Of a stretch of 17,019 bases of DNA, positions 12,253 through 17,019 are shown one piece after another. Origin of the DNA: JADKCL01 sp031415375 (lineage in GTDB: Bacteria; Bacteroidota; Bacteroidia; J057; JADKCL01); contig JANORP010000174.1 in NCBI GenBank assembly GCA_031415375.1, positions 1-17,019 on the forward strand, in the 5' to 3' direction. Below the pieces are notes generated by a model. That model had not been told where the DNA came from. It made no database searches and worked only from the letters and a program-made list of their open reading frames with translations. Position numbers and translations under genes: made by a program. Position 1 is the stretch's first letter. Each line of letters begins with the position of its first letter.

Positions 12253-12945
12253 TCAACGCCCATGGCTCACGATCTTGCCGTCGAGCATCTCGATCGTGCG
12301 GTCGCTTTGCCTTGCGAAATCGTTGTCGTGGGTGACAGCGATGATCGTCTGATTGTGCACCGTGGACAGCTCTTTGAAGATATCGAAAACGATGCCCGCA
12401 TTTTTGCTGTCAAGATTGCCTGTTGGTTCGTCGCCCATAATGATGAGCGGGTCATTGATGAGTGCGCGGGCGATCGCAACGCGCTGCTGTTGACCGCCTG
12501 AGAGCTTGCTCGCCTGCTTGAGCGCCTGGTCTTGGATGCCCAGCATTTCTAGTTTTTGATAGGCGCGCGCTTCGATTTCCTTACGGGAATATTTGCCGAG
12601 TTTCATGGCTGGAATCATCACATTCTTCAGGCAGCTGAATTCGGGTAGGAGGTAGTGGAATTGAAAGACGAATCCGATCTTTTCGTTGCGCACTGCCGCT
12701 AGGCGATCTACCGACTTGCGCGTCAATATTTCACCATCGATCTGCAATTCCCCCTCATAATTGCGGTCCATCGTGCTCAGGATATAGAGCAGGGTCGATT
12801 TTCCGCAACCCGATTTGCCGACGAGCGTGAGAAATTCTCCTCGGTGTACCTCAAAGCTGATCTCGTCGAGCACTTTGATCTTGACGGGGTCGGTGAAATA
12901 TTTCCCGATACCTTTGGTTTCCAGAATGTTTTCGCGCGTTATCAT
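12253..12945 (-). CDS. ABC transporter ATP-binding protein, MacB/LolD type
   Basis: A 230-residue nucleotide-binding subunit energising the adjacent permease from the cytoplasmic side. All motifs are intact: Walker A 'GKSGCGKST' (43-51), Q-loop Gln95 in 'GFVFQF', signature 'LSGGQQQRVAIARAL' (148-162), Walker B with catalytic Glu173 in 'IIMGDEPTGNLD', and the H-loop His206 in 'VTHDNDF'. 'GDEPTGNLDS' and the overall length match the MacB/LolD (mechanotransmission, type VII) subfamily rather than importers. ATG 12945 overlaps the permease stop by 4 bp (ATGA). Last gene of the operon; no clear terminator follows. Confidence 0.95.
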   Translation of the reverse strand: MITRENILETKGIGKYFTDPVKIKVLDEISFEVHRGEFLTLVGKSGCGKSTLLYILSTMDRNYEGELQIDGEILTRKSVDRLAAVRNEKIGFVFQFHYLLPEFSCLKNVMIPAMKLGKYSRKEIEARAYQKLEMLGIQDQALKQASKLSGGQQQRVAIARALINDPLIIMGDEPTGNLDSKNAGIVFDIFKELSTVHNQTIIAVTHDNDFARQSDRTIEMLDGKIVSHGR

Positions 12946-14192
12946 TTTCTGAATATTTCTACAGGATCCACTTTTGCAGCTTTGCGCGCGGGGAGAAATC
13001 CCGCGAGACTCGTTACGATCAGCCCAAACAGAGTGGCCATTCCAAAATAGTAGGGCTCAAATCGGATCGGGAAATAGCCGATGTCGCCGCCAACATAAAC
13101 TTTGGCAAGCAAGGTCACAATCAAGATACCCAATCCCCAGCCCAACATCACACCAATCATGCCGATCAAGAGGGCCTGCATCATAAATATTTTGGTCACA
13201 TCCCAGCCTGAGAAACCCATGGCTTTCAGGATTGCGATGTCATTCATTTTTTGCATGATGGTCATGTTCAGGATGTTGTAGATCCCAAATCCTGCCACAA
13301 GCAAGATCGACATGCTGATGCTGAAGGCCATCACGCGGCGGATGCGGTTGGCGGCCATGGCCGATGAATTGGCGGTTTCCCAATCCTCGACATCATAATC
13401 TGTTGTCGCCTTGATTTCATCGATGTAGGTTTTGGCTTTGTTGGCATCGGTGACGTTCACAAAGATATCGGTAATATAGCTCGGCCCTTGGCGGATGAGC
13501 TGCTGCGCCATCGCAATATTCACATAGGACTTTGTTTTGTCGATGCTGGTGATCCCCGTTTTGAAAATGCCAATGACTTTGAGTGTTTTTGAAACTCCGA
13601 CGGCACTGCTCACCGTGATATTGTCCCCCAAGCGCACGTTCAATTTTTTCACGATACCCTCGCCGAGCGCAATCCCATCTTGCCGCGTTTCGATTTCCTT
13701 GATATTGCCTTCCAGCATGCTGGCTGTGAGGTTAAACATGGCATCCTCTTCGCGGATATCGACGCCCGAGACGCGCCCGGGCACCTGCGCTTGACCATTG
13801 TTGTAAAATACATTGACCGCAACATCTGGGGTGACCGCAGTCACGTAGGGCAATGATTTCACCTGTGCCATGATCTCGTCTGGATTGATGATTTTTTTGC
13901 TGCGGTTGGTGATTTTGGGATTGAGAATCACGGCTGCATGTGTGCTGTCTCCATCGCCTTGCGCAATGGGGGCGCTCATGGCATCTTCGCGGTAGATGCG
14001 CAGGTGCGGCACGGTTTTGAACAGCGACTCCGTGGAGTAGCGGTCAAATCCTTTCATCAGCGAATTCATAAAAATAAATATCCCGACGCCTACTGTCACA
14101 CCCATGGCGGCCATGATAATCTGGCGCTTGCGGGTGAAGAGGTGCGTGAGCGCAATCTCCGAATTCACTTTGTGTTGGTGGGGTCTTTTCAT
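12942..14192 (-). CDS. ABC transporter permease, MacB/LolC-FtsX family
   Basis: A 416-residue inner-membrane subunit. One TM helix lies near 25-45 ('MGVTVGVGIFIFM'), followed by a large periplasmic MacB_PCD-type domain (about 46-285). Three C-terminal TM helices at about 288-310, 336-362 and 380-402 form the FtsX domain, with 'NDIAILKAMG' (about 317-326) as the conserved coupling segment. The C-terminus 'FLPARKAAKVDPVEIFRK' is typical of the family. Unlike E. coli MacB the ATPase is a separate gene. The protein would act as a mechanotransmitter that pushes substrate through the adaptor-TolC conduit. ATG 14192 overlaps the adaptor stop by 4 bp. LolC/LolE-like lipoprotein release is the alternative, but the adaptor and TolC neighbours favour export. 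Confidence 0.93.
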   Translation of the reverse strand: MKRPHQHKVNSEIALTHLFTRKRQIIMAAMGVTVGVGIFIFMNSLMKGFDRYSTESLFKTVPHLRIYREDAMSAPIAQGDGDSTHAAVILNPKITNRSKKIINPDEIMAQVKSLPYVTAVTPDVAVNVFYNNGQAQVPGRVSGVDIREEDAMFNLTASMLEGNIKEIETRQDGIALGEGIVKKLNVRLGDNITVSSAVGVSKTLKVIGIFKTGITSIDKTKSYVNIAMAQQLIRQGPSYITDIFVNVTDANKAKTYIDEIKATTDYDVEDWETANSSAMAANRIRRVMAFSISMSILLVAGFGIYNILNMTIMQKMNDIAILKAMGFSGWDVTKIFMMQALLIGMIGVMLGWGLGILIVTLLAKVYVGGDIGYFPIRFEPYYFGMATLFGLIVTSLAGFLPARKAAKVDPVEIFRK

Positions 14193-15298
14193 TTGAGTAC
14201 GTCGGTGATGATGTTTTCGCCCTCTTGCAGGCCTTCGAGAATCTCAACCCATTCGCTGGAAACGAAACCTGTCTTCACGGCTTGTTTCACTTCGCCATCC
14301 GCCCGCTTCACGCGCACTTGGTCGCCATAGATGAGGTAATTGCGCGGCACGACCAACACTTGTTTGCGGTCGCCAGTCTCGATATTGGCCTCCAGCTGTG
14401 TGCCCGAGATGTTGAAAAAGAGGGAATCCACAAAGCTCACCTCGATGAAAAAGGATTGCGTCGCCTCGTCAAATGCAGGTCTGATTTCGCTTACCTTGGC
14501 GGCGATGCCGCGCTCATTGTCCACATTGAGGCGCACTTGGGCGGGTTGCCCGAGCCGAATCTTCGCAATATTACCCTCATCGACACTGAGGCGGGCGTGC
14601 ATAGCGCTGGGGCTGCCAATGACCGCGATGATTTCGCCTCTGCGCACGAAGTCACCGAGCTGTTTGAAGCGGCGATACACCTTGCCCGACAAGATGGCCT
14701 TCACCGTATTGTTGCCAGCTAGGACTTGATTGACGTCGCTTTGGGAGCGCTGCACGACCACTTGCTGCTCGGCCTGTCGCTTGAGATTGGAGAGTTGCTG
14801 GTTGAGTGCTTCGAGATTGGCGCGGCTGCTGCTGAGGGCGAGCTGGGTATTTTCAAATTCCAGCTTGGAGACGCTGTTGGAAGCGAGGAGCTTGCGAAAA
14901 CGCTCTGTCTGCACCTCATCTTGGTGCACCTTGTCTTGCGCTGCCGCAATATTGGCTTCCACCTGCCGCAAGGCGGGTGCATCTGTCGCTGCATTTTCGC
15001 GGGCGATGGTCAGCAACTGCTGTGCACTGCCCGAACTGATCTTGTTTTGCGGATTGTCGATCACCGCCAAGACTTCACCTGCTTGTACAAGATCGCCTTC
15101 CTCGATGCCGAGCGCGATGAGGTAACCATCGTTTTGTGCAGTGAGATTGTATTGGCTTTCAGGCTCCAATATGCCTGTGGCAAATACATATTCCGTGATG
15201 TCGCGGCGCGAGACCTTGGATTCCTGTTGTTTCTTGGTACAGGCGCTCAGCAGCAAAAACATTGCGCCAAGCAGAAGGATATTGTGATGCAGTTTCAT
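14189..15298 (-). CDS. Periplasmic membrane-fusion adaptor lipoprotein (MacA/RND-type)
   Basis: A 369-residue adaptor linking the permease to TolC. The N-terminus is a lipoprotein signal with the lipobox 'LLSAC' (acylated Cys20), so it is membrane-anchored. The two halves of a biotinyl-lipoyl domain are at about 46-92 ('GYLIALGIEEGDLVQAGEVLAVID') and 197-230 ('AILSGKVYRRF...GDFVRRGEIIAVIG'). They flank a coiled-coil hairpin (about 95-190, rich in Ala, Gln, Leu and Glu). A beta-barrel domain and the membrane-proximal domain ('VPRNYLIYGDQVRVKRADGEV', about 317-337) follow. The order is as in MacA/HlyD-type proteins and the length is normal. The gene follows the TolC gene after 80 bp and ends in a 4-bp overlap with the permease. 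No SD is seen before ATG 15298. Confidence 0.94.
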   Translation of the reverse strand: MKLHHNILLLGAMFLLLSACTKKQQESKVSRRDITEYVFATGILEPESQYNLTAQNDGYLIALGIEEGDLVQAGEVLAVIDNPQNKISSGSAQQLLTIARENAATDAPALRQVEANIAAAQDKVHQDEVQTERFRKLLASNSVSKLEFENTQLALSSSRANLEALNQQLSNLKRQAEQQVVVQRSQSDVNQVLAGNNTVKAILSGKVYRRFKQLGDFVRRGEIIAVIGSPSAMHARLSVDEGNIAKIRLGQPAQVRLNVDNERGIAAKVSEIRPAFDEATQSFFIEVSFVDSLFFNISGTQLEANIETGDRKQVLVVPRNYLIYGDQVRVKRADGEVKQAVKTGFVSSEWVEILEGLQEGENIITDVLK

Positions 15299-15378
15299 GT
15301 TTTCGATCGCAATTAAATTTTTTGAATAACGGGACAGTTTCCTGTACCTGTTGCGCCCACTTCTAGCTGGGGCACCGG

Positions 15379-16719
15379 TTATTTTTGCAGGATAGATTGG
15401 TTGAGTTTGAGTTTCGCCAATTGCAGTTCAAAATTCCAAGCGGCGTTCTCCCGACTCAAGCCAGCATTGAGCCAATCGGTAAATGCCGTGAGCATCTGAT
15501 CCAAGGAGATGATGCCTTCTAGATAATTGTCATTGTTGAGGCGATAGTTTTCTTCCTTGAGGTCGGCGACCGAGGCTGCTGTTGCAAATGCCTGCTCGGC
15601 CCGTTCGAGTTCCAAGTCCAATTGTTTGTTTTGGATGGATTCCTGCAAGGCCATTTGTGAGGCATTGATTTCCTTCATTTTCAAGTTGATACGAAATTCC
15701 TCAGCCTGTGACCATAGCTTCGTTTCGGTCGGGAGAGGCACCGATAATTTGAGGCCGATGAAGCGGGACCCGATCCAATCGGCTGAATTGAGCACCGCCT
15801 CGTTGCTGTTCTGTTGCCAGTTGAAGCCTGCCACGACGGATACCGTCGGCAAAAAAGCAAGGCGATTGGCCAGCAATTCGGCGCGTTGCAACTGCACTTG
15901 CAACATGGCTTGCCGTTGTTGCAAATGGCTCGTGGCGGCCGTGCTTTCCAGTACCATTTTGCGTGTCGCGAGTGGCTTGGCTGTGAGCAAGCCATCGCCT
16001 TGGATGCCAAGCAAGCCTTGCAAACTCAGCAAATGTTGCGCACGACGGGTCTGCAATTGTGCCGCGAAATCGAAAAGATTTGCACGGTTCACGAGGGCAT
16101 TGTTGAGGTCTTGGCGGCGTGCGATTCCCGCATCGTAGCGGCGGGTGACGATGGCCACGATGGTGTCTGCATTGGCGATGTTGTCATGGGCATATTTTTG
16201 TTGTGCCTCCACAGACCGCAAATTGCAGTAGGCGGTCGCAATATTTTCATGGAGCGTTCTGCGGTTGAGCAAGTTGGTGACCTCAGTGAGCTCGGCACTT
16301 GCACGCGCACTGCCCACACGCGCCCACGTGCTAGGATTGATGATGTCCAATTGCGGCGTGATCGAGGCGAGATTGACATACTGCTGCCCAAATGTCACCT
16401 GCCGAAACGTACCTGCCGGCCCTCCAAATATCTCAGCAGGCAAGAAATTGACAGGCAAGGCATAGTTGTCGGTGATGCTCAAGGAAGCCGCACCGCGCAA
16501 GTTGACAGTATTGGCAATGGCAGCAACCGACTGCAAGCGAGCGAGTTCAGTCTGTACAGCAGCGCCCTGGGCGATAGCACTGTGCGCATCGGCATAAGCC
16601 CACAAATCGTCGAGCGCGCCAAATTGAAAACCTTGCACTTGTGCGACCGTCGGGGTCTGCAGCCCCAGCAACCCGATCAACAGCAGCAGGCACCTTCCCA
16701 TTTGCCCTCGTTTCATCAT
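15379..16719 (-). CDS. TolC-family outer-membrane efflux protein
   Basis: About 446 residues (from ATG 16719), first gene of the efflux operon. The frame is open to ATG 16803, but the sequence starting M-M-K-R-G gives a normal signal peptide: basic start, 'CLLLLIGLLGL', then cleavage near 'TVAQ'. ATG 16716 or 16737 are possible alternatives. The protein shows the TolC duplicate architecture: long Ala/Leu/Gln/Arg/Asn-rich helices in each half, 'IATAYCNLRSVEAQQKYAHDN' in the first and 'AEEFRINLKMKEINASQMALQ' in the second. Each half has beta-strand segments such as 'TPQLDIINPSTW' and 'PTVSVVAGFNW'. 'RRYDAGIARRQDLNNALVNRANL' is the conserved loop-helix of the family. It should form the trimeric outer-membrane channel for the exporter encoded by the following three genes. 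Confidence 0.92.
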   Translation of the reverse strand: MMKRGQMGRCLLLLIGLLGLQTPTVAQVQGFQFGALDDLWAYADAHSAIAQGAAVQTELARLQSVAAIANTVNLRGAASLSITDNYALPVNFLPAEIFGGPAGTFRQVTFGQQYVNLASITPQLDIINPSTWARVGSARASAELTEVTNLLNRRTLHENIATAYCNLRSVEAQQKYAHDNIANADTIVAIVTRRYDAGIARRQDLNNALVNRANLFDFAAQLQTRRAQHLLSLQGLLGIQGDGLLTAKPLATRKMVLESTAATSHLQQRQAMLQVQLQRAELLANRLAFLPTVSVVAGFNWQQNSNEAVLNSADWIGSRFIGLKLSVPLPTETKLWSQAEEFRINLKMKEINASQMALQESIQNKQLDLELERAEQAFATAASVADLKEENYRLNNDNYLEGIISLDQMLTAFTDWLNAGLSRENAAWNFELQLAKLKLNQSILQK

Positions 16720-16842
16720 CTCTATCTTGACTTTCATTGTGAAATCCATCAATGGATGTGCAAGCATACGCGCGTCTCGCGCCTGCCCGGCTGTGAAAAA
16801 CACTCAAGCGGACAAATTGGCGGCTGAGGCGGACAAACCTGA

Positions 16843-16867
16843 GCCCGGCGCCACAGGCGCCCAGGGC
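16843..16867. repeat. Hairpin A with 3' bulge
   Basis: GCCC (16843-16846) pairs with GGGC (16864-16867). GGCGCC (16847-16852) pairs with GGCGCC (16856-16861) around the loop ACA. The unpaired CA at 16862-16863 is a 2-nt bulge on the 3' side. Confidence 0.8.
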
Positions 16868-16872
16868 AGATA

Positions 16873-16897
16873 ATTTCCAGCCTCCGGCTGGCGAAAT
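16873..16897. repeat. Hairpin B with 3' bulge
   Basis: ATTT (16873-16876) pairs with AAAT (16894-16897). CCAGCC (16877-16882) pairs with GGCTGG (16886-16891) around the loop TCC. The unpaired CG at 16892-16893 is a 2-nt bulge on the 3' side. The geometry is identical to hairpin A, which lies 5 nt away. Confidence 0.8.
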
Positions 16898-17019
16898 GAT
16901 ACAGTATTTGTTAAGTTATAATTGTTGGGCATTTATTATTTCAATTTACAGAAGCCTTTTGCGTCGTTTAGGGAAAGCGTTTGTGCCCGAGACAGGAGCA
17001 CGCTGGGCGCAGGGCCGTT

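Larger units (their letters stand above)
16720..17019. other. Upstream region of the efflux operon, no gene called
   Basis: 300 bp. It contains a 9-bp direct repeat GCGGACAAA (16808-16816 and 16829-16837), two tandem hairpins (16843-16897) and an AT-rich segment (about 16898-16953) that is a plausible promoter area for the minus-strand operon, although no convincing -7/-33 pair was found. A minus-strand frame enters from the right edge and stops at TAA 16936-16938 (28 codons, ending NDAKGFCKLK). It could be the tail of a gene outside the window or chance. Confidence 0.5.

Noticed and set aside
14225..14722. Plus-strand ORFs opposite the adaptor and TolC genes (14225-14722, 14726-15316, 15814-16827)
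   Set aside because: Antisense shadows of well-supported efflux genes.
16936..17019. Minus-strand open frame from the right edge to TAA 16936-16938 as the end of another gene
   Set aside because: Only 28 codons are visible and no domain can be recognised; not enough to call a gene.

Overview
The window most likely comes from a member of the phylum Bacteroidota, at moderate confidence and judged by eye. The Mrp/ApbC ATPase lacks the C-terminal CxxC and has the 'LPDRKYFIFG' type of sequence I associate with that phylum. Most starts lack a clear Shine-Dalgarno sequence. The efflux genes are arranged as in that phylum. A Saprospiria-like origin is possible but not shown. No rRNA, tRNA or CRISPR array was seen.

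Layout, left to right. (1) Positions 1-8476 hold three minus-strand genes read right to left: a signal-peptide-bearing metallo-beta-lactamase-fold hydrolase (8476-7088), an unrecognised 438-aa protein (7076-5760), and a giant protein of more than 1902 residues (5708 to beyond position 1). The giant ORF has no stop inside the window. It contains tandem units of about 130 residues and ends, within the window, in a run of about 50 mostly glycine residues. The spacing suggests one transcription unit. This is the best candidate here for an undescribed system. (2) Positions 8477-8833 are non-coding and include a large imperfect hairpin. (3) Positions 8834-10427 are a complete insertion sequence with a plus-strand DDE transposase, matching ends (CCAGCAACAA) and a 7-bp target duplication (AACATTG). 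(4) Positions 10495-11837 hold a plus-strand pair for Fe-S cluster handling, Mrp/ApbC and a NifU C-terminal-domain protein, 2 bp apart. (5) Positions 11838-12252 have no complete gene but contain an orphan TPR-like fragment. (6) Positions 16719-12253 are a minus-strand efflux operon: TolC-like outer-membrane protein, lipoprotein membrane-fusion adaptor, MacB/LolC-type permease and ABC ATPase. The last three overlap by 4 bp at each junction. (7) Positions 16720-17019 are a non-coding end carrying two adjacent hairpins of the same unusual architecture.

How the genes work together. The efflux operon encodes a complete split MacAB-TolC-type tripartite exporter: ATPase and permease in the inner membrane, adaptor in the periplasm, TolC in the outer membrane. 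Mrp and the Nfu-like protein are expected to carry and deliver Fe-S clusters. The insertion sequence lies 67 bp upstream of mrp and may affect its expression. The role of the hydrolase/438-aa/giant-protein group is unknown. Only the hydrolase has a recognisable fold and a visible export signal.
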